Source: Hermatobates lingyangjiaoensis (Eukaryota > Arthropoda > Insecta > Hemiptera > Hermatobatidae). Taken from it: a stretch of 64,000 nucleotides of DNA. The position numbers and the translations under genes are program-made. Where the stretch lies: the NCBI GenBank assembly GCA_026182355.1, contig JAPFBL010000070.1, positions 855,501 to 919,500 of the forward strand. Reading direction: 5' to 3'. The notes beneath the pieces were generated by a model. The model had not been told where the DNA came from and did not search any database. It was given only the letters and a program-made list of their open reading frames with translations. The first letter of the stretch is position 1; every line of letters starts with the position of its first letter. This document shows, piece by piece, positions 32,820 to 44,447 of this stretch.

Positions 32820-33030
32820 TACGCAAAATTTCTAATAACAAGATTTCACAAAAGAACTCGTGAAATGAAAAATAAATGTCTAAATTAAACATTGAACGCT
32901 AACAATCGGTTTTCGTCAGAGTCAAAAACTGATAACAGGAGTATCAGTTTTGACTATGGCGAAGACCACTTGTTAGGGTTGAAAGATTTTAGTCTTTTTT
33001 TTTAATGTCTTACTGCGGTATGGACGTTAA
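32820..33030. repeat. PLE pLTR fold-back (family D), decayed
   Basis: The segment contains GAACGCTAACAATCGG, TTTTCGTCAGAGTCAAAAAC and the inverted GTTTTGACTATGGCGAAGAC, CACTTGTTAGGGTTGAAAGA. These match the family D modules at 6.4 and 47.8 kb. The hammerhead-like cores have changed to CTGACGAAAACCG and CTATGGCGAAGACC. Confidence 0.5.
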
Positions 33031-33039
33031 AATTTCTAA

Positions 33040-33560
33040 AATTGATGAACTTTTTTTTCGCTTTCCTCAAAATATTCTTAGGAACTGTTATTATTGATTT
33101 TTACGATTTTGGTGTGCCTGTATATTCTGTAAAATTGTATCACACACATAGCATTGCAGGCATTGAATAGTTTCTGACAATTAGCAAGAGATCTATCTGA
33201 AGTAAGTGTTCCTTTGGGAAGTGTTAGCATGAAAAATAAAAGTTTCAAACTACTATTTTTGTCGCTTAGGATGGCTATCATTTGGTGTTGAAACGAGATA
33301 ACTTTTTATCAAAATTACGGTAATCTAAAGGACTTTGTTATGCGCTTGATAAAGTTGACAAGTTTCAGTTATTTTTGTAGATTGTTGGATAAACATTTTT
33401 ATCTGATAATGTCCTGAAACATTTTAAAAGGTAATACAAATATATTATAAATGAAATGGCTAAATTGAAATTCGACTGTCATTCTAACTAGTCTGTTTTC
33501 ATTGCAGTCATTTGAGTTCACTGGGTTACAACGAATAAATATCACCGACATAAATCATAT
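33040..33560. other. AT-rich DNA, nothing recognised
   Basis: The minus-strand frame at 33078-33281 (67 codons) shows no motif. Confidence 0.4.
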
Positions 33561-33561
33561 T

Positions 33562-34156
33562 TTTTACTTTAATATATGTAAAGTATAGTGATCGTGAAAA
33601 AATTCAATCTTGATATTTTAACGGATTTACAGGTTTTGAAAACCCTAAAGTCGTTCATAACGTTTTTTCGATTATGTCTGTGTGTATGGGTGGGTGAGTG
33701 TGTACCCAAAAGTTTGTTTACACGTTACAGTCCTCTATCATTGATGGATCAAATTAATATTTGACACTAATATGGACCTCATAGTGTAGATGAACCCTTT
33801 GATGAGAAAGTTACTTTTCTTGCCAAAATGTGTTTTCAGATATTTTTTTCTCCTAAACTTCTAATTCTAGAATATTGAAATTTTAACATTATTATGAAAG
33901 TGACAAAAGCAATAACTGAAAAAATCCTCAAAATTTAAAAAACTGGAAATATTTTTTTCTCAATAAAGTGTAACAATTTTGACTTATGATCCAAACTGAA
34001 AGCCAAATGGCCGATTTCCACGGAAATGGTAGGAGCTAATAAATATATTCAATTCATAGTGAAGGTTAAATAAAAATAAAACAAAAAATGAATTAATTAT
34101 CAAGAAGTTTGATAATATGTATACTTATAGTAAAGTTGAGTGTAGGCTATTCCAGA
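33562..34156 (+). repeat. dispersed repeat G, copy 2
   Basis: It starts GTAAAGTATAGTGATCGTG and ends ACTTATAGTAAAGTTGAGTG followed by a CCAG-ended word. The internal TG-rich block (GTCTGTGTGTATGGGTGGG) sits at the same place as in the other copies. The start and end words are partly similar to each other (TAAAGTATAGTG versus TAAAGTTGAGTG). Confidence 0.6.
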
Positions 34157-34159
34157 TTT

Positions 34160-35285
34160 TTTCTCTTTGCGTTTAAATTCAGAAATAATTGAAGTAGTTT
34201 ACTATAACTACATTAGCCATATTATATATAGTATCCCTCACCGGCGTTGCGTATTAAAAAAAATAAGACTAGTTTTTACAATTTTTATAAATTTTAAACA
34301 AGGAAATTTTAAGACAGAGTGAAACACTACCAGGTAGTAAAGTGAACAAAAGCTATAATAAAACTACTCAAGAAGAATACTTGCATTACTGACAGCTGAA
34401 TGTTAAAATGTAAAAACATAGCAAACGCCAATTTTGCTCTTTTACTGTGCTTTAAGGTTTTAAAGGCTTATACGATACACAGATAAACATTGTTGCTTAT
34501 AAAAGTTTCAGAGATAAAATCTGTCTGTGTCTTTTAAGTTTTCAGCTTTCTCTATAGTTGTCTGCTTTAAAAATATTATAATGTGAATATTTTGTTTGTA
34601 ATGAATATTTTTAATTACAGCCTTTTAGAGACACGTAATTGAACTCAAATTGAGAAATTTTGATGAACTAATAATACATTGTTCTATGAATTAAAAGTGC
34701 ATAATTGGTGTTAAATCACTCAAATGACCGACTGCAGGCTGATTAAGGAATGACTTTAATTTCCTTTTCCACTTCAAAAATGCTTTCGTAATTGAATTGA
34801 AGGGAAAATTCCCGTTCAACCTCTCAGCTTCTTTCTTAAGTGATTTACGTCACGGATGCTTAATCTAGTAAGTCAAACATTTTTGTATCGAGTTATCTAA
34901 ACAAAGTCCAACAGCTCAAACCAAAATTAGAACAAGTTACTTCTTTAAAAATTTAATCAAATGGAAAGCATTATTTATTTAGATGCAATAGAAACAGGAG
35001 TATTAAATAAATAGGGATTTATGACAACAAAAATTGTAGAGACTATACTGTCTTAAGTGTCATAGACTAAACATGGGAATACACCAAATCACGTTAATAA
35101 CTTAAGTTAAGCAACATTGGACATGCTAAACACTTCGGTTGCATGAAACCACGTGGTTTTGGTGCCATCAATAATGTAGCTCTTCTAAGATGTACAAATT
35201 ATGTGGCCCATTTTGGTTCAATTAAAAAATATGCAATATCTTTGCATCTTAGATATTATAAGATGCAATTTATCTCGACCACATA
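34160..35285. other. AT-rich DNA, nothing recognised
   Basis: No coding motif or repeat arm was recognised. Confidence 0.45.
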
Positions 35286-35289
35286 TATT

Positions 35290-35627
35290 TAACACTAATT
35301 TTTCTTTTTTATCGAGGTTTCATCTATATTTGCAGACATCTTCAGGGCTACATCAATACAGAATTTAATTACAATACATGAAAAATATGTATAACTTACA
35401 TTATTTAATTAATATACATAAATACCTGGATATTTTACAAGGAAACAACTACAGAACATCTGTATTCAAATCGGCATCTAGTGCTGCTCATAATGACAGT
35501 TTTACGAAGATTCGATTCACACTTTGATAACTCAAACATTTTTTAAAAAAAATCACATGAAAACTGCATCAAACAACTGGGAACTACGAATCTATTTTAT
35601 ATTACTAATTAATAGACTATATATTTC
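35290..35627 (-). repeat. PLE pLTR copy (family H)
   Basis: It shares its whole length with 37775-38125: TTTTATCGAGGTTT, the motif at 35318-35345 (CTGAAGA, TGTCTGCAAATATAGA, TGAAAC), ACATCAATACAGAATTT, TAACTTACATTATTTAATTA, and ACTAATTAATAGACTATATA at the end. About 40 bases are missing near the start compared with the second copy. Confidence 0.65.
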
Positions 35628-35629
35628 TT

Positions 35630-36152
35630 TATTATACGTAAAGTATAGTCATCGTAAAAAAAATCGATCTTAGATTTTCACAGAATTACATATTTTGATG
35701 TCCCAGAAGTCGTTTAATGAAGTTTTTTCGATAATATCTGTGTGTGGGTGGGTGAATGGGTGAGTTTGTATCCGAAGATTGTGACCATGCTACCGGTCCA
35801 CAATCAAATTGATGATGAATCAAATTGTTTTTTTCACAAAAATGGCCCTCATACTGTAAATGAACCCTATTGTTTGAGGAGAATTATGCATGATGAGAAA
35901 GTCACTTTTTTTCCAAAAACCTGTTTTTAGCCTACAAACTTTTTCCCCTAAACTACATAATTCAAAAGTTTTCAAATTTTGGCGTTATCTTTAAGGCTAC
36001 GAAATCAATAAACGAAAAATATCCTCAGATTTTTAAAACAACAGGAAATCTTTTTTCCAATAAAATGTAAAAATTCTGACTCATAATGCAATCTGATAGC
36101 TTGTAAGAGCTAGGTTTACTTATAGTAAAGTTGAGTGTCGACCACTCCAGTT
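35630..36152 (+). repeat. dispersed repeat G, copy 3
   Basis: It contains GTAAAGTATAGTCATCGTA, TCTGTGTGTGGGTGGGTGA, AAAACCTGTTTTTAGCC and ends ACTTATAGTAAAGTTGAGTG, CGACCACTCCAG. It directly follows the family H pLTR copy. Confidence 0.6.
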
Positions 36153-36154
36153 TT

Positions 36155-37015
36155 TAATATATGGTTTCATCAAGTCTTCTATACTCATATATAAATAAAA
36201 ATGAATGATCTTTTAAGAAGCTAACTTATTTTAAAAAACAATAAAGAAACTGGCTCATTTAAGTTAATAACTGTTTTTTTTCTCGTACCTGCACCTATAG
36301 ACACTGATGGTTTCCACTTATAATTACAGTAAGTGTAGTCTATCTGAATACTGAAGGTCTATGTTTTAATTACTGTTACATTCATCGTTATTGTTTGTAA
36401 GTCTTAGTATATATCTTTTGATTTCAAATAGTAGCCATATGCAGAAAGATATCAATAAAATCACGTCCTGAAACTTTAATGAAATGCATTAAAGATATAA
36501 TAGAAATAATATTTAAGATATTAATAAATATTCAGTTCTGATTTTCATTGAGGTTCTACTTCTCTTTTTTAAAGAACGTATATCTAAAAGGAATCTTTTA
36601 AATAGTTTATTACATAAGTTTATGAACTTCATAGAAATTTCCGAGTTGGAAAATATTTTTTAATGTAGTTTACAAAGTTGGCAGTAGTGGTCGTTTTATT
36701 CATTCAAAACTCTTGTTCAAATCGTCCCTAGAGAGCTCAAGTCTTTTCTGTCACCCAAAAAACTTTCATTATGCCCTTGAGATAAACTTCTTATTCTTTC
36801 ATTAAATTGCATAAAGTCTTCCAGTTGAAATCTTCCTTTAGCGCTTTTCGATATAAATTTAAACTGAAATATGGTGGATTAACTAGTTGACTCAGCTTTT
36901 GTAATGACGTGATGATGACATCTCTTCGTCTTCCTATTCTCTTTTGATACTCTTCCTCTGTACTAAATATTTATCGTAGTCAATTTTTTTTCTTTTTTTC
37001 TTTGTAAATTAGTTA
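36155..37015. other. AT-rich DNA, nothing recognised
   Basis: No coding motif or repeat arm was recognised. Confidence 0.45.
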
Positions 37016-37019
37016 ATTA

Positions 37020-37750
37020 AGAGTCTTACATTTCAAATCATGATCATCTCTTCCTGTGGATACCTGGGATAGTCTTCGTATGAACAATCACAGAGCTTCA
37101 GTCAACAATCACTCCCATCTTCTCATCGCCATACATGTCAATAGCCACGGTCTCCCATTTAATGAGTGCTACAGGTTACAGATTCTACAAGAAATCCCCT
37201 CTGACTGCAAAGTTTCACTCAACGAGCCTCCGTAGAAGCCCATATTTGGTTATTAAGTGCTCGCAGTGCACCTGGCCTTAATCAGAAAAGATAAGGTTTA
37301 ATAAGTCTCTTGTCTTTGAATTTCATTTTTCATTATCAAATGCCCTTTCTTATACTTTATTATTTAATTCTTCATTTTTTATTATTTAATTACTTTATAT
37401 ACTTAATATTGTTATTTGTATTCTCAGTTTTATTTTATTTTATCATAGCTTAGTCCGTACTTTTATTTATGTATCAATTTCTATGTTCATCCCTCAATTT
37501 TTTCCTTTATTTGTTTATTATTTTTTCATATTTCACTAAGTTAATTTAATTATAAATTGATTCCAGTCTACCTTACTCTACCCTACCCTCGCCCCTACCA
37601 GGCGCACATGCGGCAACACTGTTGGTCTCCAACCGCCTCTGAATGAGAGCGCTTGGTTTCCTTCTCTTATCTCTCCTGATGACCAAAAATTAGAGACTAA
37701 GTGTGTGCTTTAATTTCTCTATGGTGCAGTTATTATTTTTTTGTGCAGTG
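37020..37750 (+). repeat. PLE pLTR copy (family C), long
   Basis: The layout matches 19895-20500: GCCTCCGTAGAAGCCCATAT, ACCTGGCCTTAATCAGAAAA, CGGCAACACTGTTGGTCTCC, CTCTCCTGATGACC and AAAAATTAGAGACTAAG. The hairpin of the hammerhead-like motif is reduced to a few bases. A (TA)n tract follows at 37757. Confidence 0.55.
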
Positions 37751-37774
37751 AACTATATGAATATATATATATAC

Positions 37775-38125
37775 TTTTTTATCGAGGTTTGGTCTAGCTT
37801 CAAACTATACAACACCTTTAAACCGATGTTTCGTCTATATATGTAGACATCTTCAGAGCTACATCAATACAGAATTTTATTATCAAAAAAATGTTTATAA
37901 CTTACATTATTTAATTAATAAATATAATTACTCTGGTACTTTGCTACTGCAAGGAAATAACTACAAACCGTTATATTCAAATCAGCCTATATCAGACAGT
38001 TTTACGAACATTCTATATTGGTCTTGTAAGTCAACAAAAATGTTTAAAAAACTTATGAAAACCACTTCAAAAAAGGAAACTGGAAACTACAGACATATTT
38101 TTAATTACTAATTAATAGACTATAT
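37775..38125 (-). repeat. PLE pLTR copy (family H)
   Basis: It begins right after (TA)n with TTTTTTATCGAGGTTTGGTC and contains the motif at 37829-37856. It is the fuller twin of 35290-35627 and ends at the same TTAATAGACTATATA word. Confidence 0.65.
37829..37856 (-). ncRNA. hammerhead-like motif
   Basis: The minus strand reads CTGAAGA, T, GTCTACATATATAGAC hairpin, then GAAACATCGG. The five-pair GTCTA/TAGAC stem is perfect. CTGAAGA keeps the CUGANGA pattern. Confidence 0.55.
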
Positions 38126-38253
38126 ATACTATATACTTAGGTTATCAGTATCCTTTTTTTTGTTAAGTACATTTTGTTTAAAAGAAAAGAAGCTTTTATT
38201 TATTTTAATTGTTTATTCTTTGCATAGTCCTAAGTTGAAGCTTAAGTTTAAAA

Positions 38254-38429
38254 CTTCGTAATTAACATTAGAAATAGGTAAAACCGTCAAATCTCGTAAG
38301 ATGATCATGGAGTCGTTGGAGTCATTGCTCCAACGAGGTATGATCATCTTACGAGGTATGACGGTTTTATCTATTTCTAATGTAAATCATACTAACCTCA
38401 GTGGTATTAAGAATATGCTTCGTAATTAA
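38254..38429. mobile_element. small fold-back insertion with 12-bp target duplication
   Basis: The 12-base direct repeat CTTCGTAATTAA occurs at 38254-38265 and 38418-38429. Between them lie inverted arms (words GTAAGATGATCA and TGATCATCTTAC; ACCGTCA and TGACGGT) and a tail of about 35 bases containing CAGTGGT. The insertion at 7196-7320 has the same plan: fold-back, then a tail with CAGTGGT, then the target duplication. The word CGAGGTATGACGGTT is shared with the 3' repeat of PLE-1 near 12900. Confidence 0.65.
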
Positions 38430-39174
38430 GTAAAAACAAAAATTATTTTAGAATCCTATAAATTTCTTGAGGCGTTAAGTATTTTAGTATGCTTGAAAAA
38501 TTAGAAGTATGATTTCGAATATTTGAGTCTGTTAATTAAGTCATATTGAGAAATGGGATCAACTGTCTGCTGTAGTGAAACTTTCTGTAGAGGCGATAGA
38601 CAGGGATCAAGACATCATTAGGCTGAAAGCATCTATTCGATTTGACTATATTCGCTTGCAAACTAACTCGATTTTACTTCTTGAACTGTAGTCTGAATAT
38701 CAGGAAAACAATTCAAGCTACCCTACTAGACAGGGTCTTTTGTCAGCTTATGATTGCAACACTAAGTATATTATTCTACCCGTTGTTTATAACATTTCTA
38801 CCTAATTCATAATATATACATTTAATCAAAAATTATATTCCAGAACAAATGTTAATTGTTGTTAACGTTTAACAAATTTTGAATATACATGACTGAGATG
38901 TGTGACTATTATGTAGAATAGATTGAGGGTTCATAAAAGATAAGCCTGGGTGTTTGACAAAGCATACCATAAAAATCCTTATGTGTTGATATCAGTACAA
39001 ACCTCTATCTAGTGAACAATTTGTAACACAGCAACTGACCTTCCAAGATGAAAATTCGAACTAAATCATATAAAAAATCTGCGATTAATAAAATAACACA
39101 TAATTATTAGTTGTCCATTGAATGAACTAGAAAATACATTTCTGAAACCCAGCTAACATAATTGTATTTTTGGA
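38430..39174. other. AT-rich DNA, nothing recognised
   Basis: No coding motif or repeat arm was recognised. Confidence 0.4.
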
Positions 39175-39562
39175 ATTAATATTAAAAATACCCGTCATAC
39201 CACGTATAATATCTGGTATTTTTCTTTTTGCTACTGCAAACTTTTTTTTGCAGTATATAAATATAAATAACTGCATACAATTATTTATGATTAATAATAT
39301 AATAATTATAATATGATTATATTATATAATTATATATTATTATATAATATATTATATATGATTAATATATAATAATTAATAATATAACAAAAGTTATTTC
39401 TTTAGTTTGAAATATGAAAATGTACGTTTGAACGTACATCAAACACGTTTCTGGTTTTCACCTACAGTACGTTAAAAGTAGAAACGAGAGCTCGTAGAAA
39501 CGGTCGAGCTCTCTATTGAATATACTAGGTATGACGGGTATTATTAATATTAATTTTAATAT
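39175..39562. repeat. long-loop inverted repeat with inner hairpins
   Basis: Outer arms (39175-39215 and 39518-39562) share ATTAATATTAAAAATACCCG and CGTCATACC. The loop holds an AT-only stretch (39285-39375) and a strong hairpin GAGAGCTCG/CGAGCTCTC at about 39485-39513. The word GTCATACC also occurs in the fold-back at 38266 and beside PLE-1. Confidence 0.55.
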
Positions 39563-40366
39563 TGGTAATACTAAGCTCTGTGAAATTATTTATTAATTGT
39601 ATTTGTCCGGCTTGCCAAAGCACTAAGTTACCCGTATGAAACATTCACTGGATTAAAACCTTTCCATCTTTATATCAAACCTAAGTTTAGATAGATACTC
39701 GTATAAAAGGTAGTCCTCAAAATATTTCATATCAACCAAATATAGTTAAATAAATTTAAATATTAACAAAAAAAAACAAATAGAATATTCAATGTTAATC
39801 ACATTCAACTATAATAACAGAAATCTCAATGAAACATAAATAAACACGAGCACAAATATTTGAGATAATTAAATAAAAGTATAGGAAGTAAATATTTCGT
39901 GTTAAATAAACTGAAAAAAAATTGTTTTGTTTTGCTTTTCCAAAATATTCTTTTCTTATGGGTTTCACCTTTTAGTGCTGTTCTAAGGAAGAAACGTTTT
40001 ACTCAAAATGAATAAAAAAAACAAAACATAGAAAAATCTATAATAAAACAAAAAAATAGTTAACAGATAATAATGATATAAAATTCAAGGTAATACTGGC
40101 TTTTATTAGAATATATTTTATATTAAAATACTAATCAGTTTATGGTATTAATATTGACAGCTGAAGTCAAGTCTCGAAACAAAATCATTTTTGGACAGGC
40201 ATCATAGCATGGCTATCTAATTTATTCCCTATATAGCTAAAACAGGGAGTCCTTGTAATGATGGAACATATCACGGGGATAATGTGTGCTCATTCTATGA
40301 CGCAACATTTTCACCCATTAACTACTTCCAATCATTAATAAAATTATATCCTACCATTGTATTGAG
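39563..40366. other. AT-rich DNA, nothing recognised
   Basis: No coding motif or repeat arm was recognised. Confidence 0.4.
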
Positions 40367-40378
40367 TATCATAAAAAC

Positions 40379-40776
40379 CGTTTGTTTGTTTGTTTTCTAA
40401 CCCTTACACTTATAAGGCTTTCACCTTTTAGTGCTTTTCTAGGGGCGTAAATTGTGGTTTATTTATTATTTGGCACCCATTTTAGTAATAGGTGAGCCAC
40501 ATTACCTATTGATTCTACATTGGGAGATCTCAATGTTGCCTAACTCAAGTGCATTTCGAGTAGAGATCTTTAACGAGTTCCTGACATTGTACAGACACGG
40601 GACCGACGGTTTAACGTCCTTCTCCGAGGGATGATGTGCTCAGATTTATTCACCTCTTGGGTGAATAAATCGAGAGGGCAAGGTGAGGATCGGACCTACC
40701 TATGGTACCTACCTAACCCCAGACCTACCAGTTCAGAGGCAATACCGTTAACCACTGTGCTAACCTGTCTCCTGTG
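40379..40776 (-). mobile_element. tRNA-derived SINE, tail type 1, with target duplication
   Basis: This minus-strand copy is essentially full length: head with GTTAGCACAGTGGTTAACGG, body (GATTTATTCACC, GGACGTTAAACCGTCGG, TCAGGAACTCGTTAAAGATC), tail with GGGTGCCAAATAATAAATAA, GCACTAAAAGGTGAAAGCC and a terminal AAACAAACAAAC. The flanks carry TCATAAAAAC (40369-40378 and 40777-40786) as a target duplication. The head contains a small internal insertion near its B-box. Confidence 0.85.
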
Positions 40777-41311
40777 TCATAAAAACTAGAATCTAGATAT
40801 TCATGACATCCTTATAAAAACTAGAATGTAGATATTCATGACATCCTTATAAAAACTAGAATCTAGATATTCATGACATCCTTATAAAAACTAGAATCTA
40901 GATATTCATGACATCCTTATAAAAACTAGAATCTAGATATTCATGACATCCTTATAAAAACTAGAATCTAGATATTCATGACATCCTTATAAAAACTAGA
41001 ATGTAGATATTCATGATATCCTTATAAAAACTAGAATGTAGATATTCATGACATCCTTATAAAAACTAGAATCTAGATAGTCATGACATCCTTATAAAAA
41101 CTAAAATCTAGATATTCATGACATCCTTATAAAAACTAGAATGTAGATATTCATGATATCCTTATAAAAACTAGAATCTAGATATTCATGACATCCTTAT
41201 AAAAACTAGAATGTAGATATTCATGACATCCTTATAAAAACTAGAATCTAGATATTCATGACATCCTTATAAAAACTAGAATGTAGATATTCATGACATC
41301 CTTATAAAAAC
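40777..41311 (+). repeat. 35-bp minisatellite, about 15 copies
   Basis: The unit is CTTATAAAAACTAGAATCTA followed by GATATTCATGACATC. Copies differ at a few fixed sites (AATCTAG or AATGTAG, GACATC or GATATC). The first unit starts inside the right-hand target duplication of the SINE next door. Confidence 0.95.
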
Positions 41312-42424
41312 TTATATAATATATGGAATAATAAATAATAAAATCGAAAACACTTTTCATTAAGCAACGCGTGAAGAATAACGATTATAATTATTTATAT
41401 TACACTAAGACTTTAAAAGTATTTTATTTTATGAAATGATGAATTTAGTAGGACTACTAAAATGTAATGATGAACTATTTTACAAAAAAACATTTTTCAC
41501 CGTGAGATTGCTTATGTAGGTATGAAACTAAATATTACATGTGATTAGTTGATATAACCATAAGACTGATAGGGTACGATTCCAGATAACCAATTTGATT
41601 AATATTATTAATTATTACTTTTAATTAATTACTAATACATGATGTTTTCTCTTTTGTTTGTAGTGAATATCACAATTTATTAAAACATTCAATTTTATAT
41701 ACATTTTTTTAATATTTATGACGTTAACTTTAAACTCATCAAAGAGGAGAAATATAATAAAAAAAATATATAAATAACAATAGTACTTATATAAAAATTA
41801 TTTTCAATTAATTTTATTATATTTAATTATCATGTTTATGTAGCGTTCTTAAGAAAATCGTTTTTGAGAAAATGATTTTCCAAATTTCCTGAACTTGTGT
41901 TTGAAAAAGACGGATGTTTGAAATTTTAATTTAGACAGAGTAATGTAGAGGACGTAACGGAAAGATGAGAGTAATGGGAGTTTAGAAAGCAAGACAGGAA
42001 TTACTTTACTTGCAGCATCAAAGAAGTTATTTTAGAAGGAAGGCAGAAAGGATTAAATACAGTCTTTACCTCAACCAAGACCAAATAGGGAGTTCTTGAA
42101 CCCAGTTTAACCTAAGAAAATGAACATGTTCAACGAAATTCCATGGGTCGATATTTGCTGTCATAAGTAGAAAAAGTACTCTTTTTGAGATGCAACTAAA
42201 AACTTAGTTTTGACAATGTCGAAAAATGAATGTCAGATTTTGCTAACTTTTCTGTTATTTTATTGGATTATTCTATTATTATACATATACTAGGAAACGT
42301 TCCTGTCTTTGACGGGTAATTTTTCAAAAAATCTGAGATGATACATGGTTTTTCAAAATATTATTAGAAATTATCGAATGGTATGAAACATGATAATTTG
42401 TACAGTGTTAAGCAAGTGCCTCTT
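41312..42424. other. AT-rich DNA, nothing recognised
   Basis: No coding motif or repeat arm was recognised. Confidence 0.4.
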
Positions 42425-42782
42425 TATATTAGCTATCCACATGTATATAGAAGGACCACATTAGCTGTCTGTCCTTCAGGTTCATGGAAGAACAAAGAAT
42501 TGGAACCTCTGACTCTTGGTCAAGTAAACTACAGTTGACCAAGTGAGAAAAACTTAGTCTCACTTACTTCAATTCCTACGGTAGATAGAGTTTCCCCTTG
42601 TAACTTAGTAACCATCATTGCAAAACAGACGCTGACGGGACATTGCAATCCTTTGAATGGAAACGGATAGTGGCTTGGAATCAATGGTATGCGTGGTATA
42701 CAAACAGACTTCCCAGTATCATACCCAGTTATGATGTCCGCCACTATAGTGTATCTCTACAGAGCACGAACTCAGAGTCGTG
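42425..42782 (-). pseudogene. Helitron/PIF1-type helicase C-terminal fragment
   Basis: The minus strand reads TRL, stop, VRAL, stop, RYTIVADIITGYDTGKSV, CIPRIPLIPSHYPFPFK, GLQCPVSVCFAMMVTKLQGE, then GQL, stop, FT, stop, PRVRGSNSLFFHEPEGQTAN and VV. This follows the end of the Helitron (and PIF1) helicase in order: GTRL, IPRI, FPFKRxQFPV, CFAMTINKxQGQT, HGQLYVAxSRV, TxNVV. Four in-frame stops break it. The fragment begins abruptly at a TA-rich tract. Helitron helicases drive rolling-circle transposition; this piece cannot function. Confidence 0.8.
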
Positions 42783-42784
42783 TC

Positions 42785-42910
42785 CTAATATATATAAATA
42801 TTAATATATAATATAATATATATTTATATATAATATAATAATATATATAAATATATATATTTAAAATATATACATAATAATATTATTAATTTTATAATAT
42901 ATAAAATACA
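42785..42910. repeat. (TA)n-rich tract
   Basis: Imperfect TA-only sequence abutting the helicase fragment, followed by the family D terminal repeat at 42951. Confidence 0.9.
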
Positions 42911-42950
42911 TAATGATATTGAGTTTTGTATACCTCAGTTTATATATATA

Positions 42951-43125
42951 AAGATTTCACATAAACACGTGAAATAAGAATCAATGATCAAACCACAATA
43001 AGAAAATGGGAAAGCAAGACTAAGATCTTTCAACCGTAACAAGCGGTCTTCGTTAGAGTCAAAAACCCAACTCAAGATCTTAGTCTTGCTTTCCCATTTT
43101 CTTATTGTGGTTTGATCATAATATA
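42951..43125. repeat. PLE pLTR fold-back (family D)
   Basis: It contains TTTCACATAAACACGTGAAA, AATCAATGATCAAACCAC, AGATCTTTCAACCGTAACAA and GTCTTCGTTAGAGTCAAAAA, followed directly by the inverted AAGATCTTAGTCTTGCTTTC. The hammerhead-like core (43028-43056, minus strand) reads CTAACGA, one base off. TA-only DNA lies on both sides. Confidence 0.65.
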
Positions 43126-43570
43126 TATATATTATATAAAAAAATATATATATATATATTTATAATATATATTGGTGTATTGTGGATGTATCTAATATGA
43201 GACTTCCTATATATCTGTCAAGAACTTACACATATATATTAATAAATATAGGTAGCAGAATTTTGAGTAAAATTTGATTAAATCAAAAGGAGCTCCAGAA
43301 TTTACGATCATTTGACTGATGTATATACTCTTTTAACAAGTTTACTGAAACCTAGAACTAACTGAAATAAATGTTACTCAAGGGAAATCATAATGAGCGC
43401 GAAAGCATCGACCCTAACGTTGTCTCTATATTTCATTCATTTATGTGGTTCTTGAAGAGTATGCCTTTGATAACTAATACAAGTTTTTAGCTTTTTAATC
43501 ATAATACTGAGAAATTAAGAAAAAATAACAATATAACTCTAAGTCGATTAGTGTGTAAAAACAGGCTACG
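43126..43570. other. (TA)n and unassigned DNA
   Basis: A (TA)n tract to about 43170, then AT-rich DNA without recognised features. Confidence 0.4.
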
Positions 43571-43571
43571 T

Positions 43572-43826
43572 TAAGTTGTAGTGGTTGTTTTACGAGGGAA
43601 CCTACACATGCCAATGATTGGCTCTTTGTGATACCAAACAATGATCATCCTACTTTGCGTTCCTCAATCATATTTATACTAGGGATCTTTAACGTGTACC
43701 TGACATCGTACATGCTTGGGATCAACTGTTTAACAATCTATCTGAGGGGCAGTGAATTTTTGTTTACCTACGAATATTTTACCTACGAGTCCAGAGGCGA
43801 GCATGTAAACCACTGGTTTATTTACC
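43572..43826 (-). mobile_element. tRNA-derived SINE, tail type 2, truncated
   Basis: Minus-strand order: GCTCGCCTCTGGACTCGTAGG, body remnants, CAGGTACACGTTAAAGATCC, then GATGATCATTGTTTGGTATC and ACAAAGAGCCAATCATTGGC and GTTCCCTCGTAAAACAAC. A poly-C/poly-G run sits at the head end, as in the copy at 27338. Confidence 0.7.
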
Positions 43827-43843
43827 CCCCCCCCCCCCCCCCC
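43827..43843 (+). repeat. poly-C run
   Basis: About 16 C in a row beside the SINE head. A matching poly-G run precedes the SINE at 27338. Confidence 0.9.
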
Positions 43844-43859
43844 TGGAAGATGATATGAC

Positions 43860-44447
43860 TAATCACAATGATCCTTCTCACTAGAAGTGCATTGAAACAG
43901 TCTCTTGAGGGATTGATTAGGTATTTTCTTCTTCAGGTAGTATTGAATTATTGTTTTTCCCCTATTATTTGGTTTTGAATCATTACAACTACGGAAAACA
44001 TATATATGTGTTATTAGCAGCATTGGTAGCAGAGGTATGCAATATTATAAAAATAAATGAGAAATGCAATAATTCACTGACTATGTTTGCTGATATTGAA
44101 ACTAACTTATGATATTAATAGCAAAAGACTCTAAGCAGTTATATAAATTAAGATAAAAAACTTTTGATGATAAAGATGAGAATATTGCACTTATAAGTCT
44201 TTTCTTAGAAACCTGTTGAGACAACTTTAGAGACTTATAGAAATATTATTCAAGAAATGCTTCCAAGAAAGTAATTTGAATTGAAAGGGTGAAGGCTGTA
44301 GAAAAGTTTATAACGAGATATTTTGTTCCTAAATTGCTAGAATTTTGAAGTTTCAAGTTATTTGTTTGGTTTTTTTTATACAGAAGGATTGTTAAAGAAT
44401 TAGACGAAAAGTTTTAGATTGTGGGTGGATGGTAACTTCTGGTAATT
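43860..44447. other. AT-rich DNA, nothing recognised
   Basis: No coding motif or repeat arm was recognised. Confidence 0.4.

Noticed and set aside
40777..41311. CRISPR-like array
   Set aside because: The repeats are directly contiguous 35-bp units with no unique spacers, and the genome is eukaryotic; it is a minisatellite.
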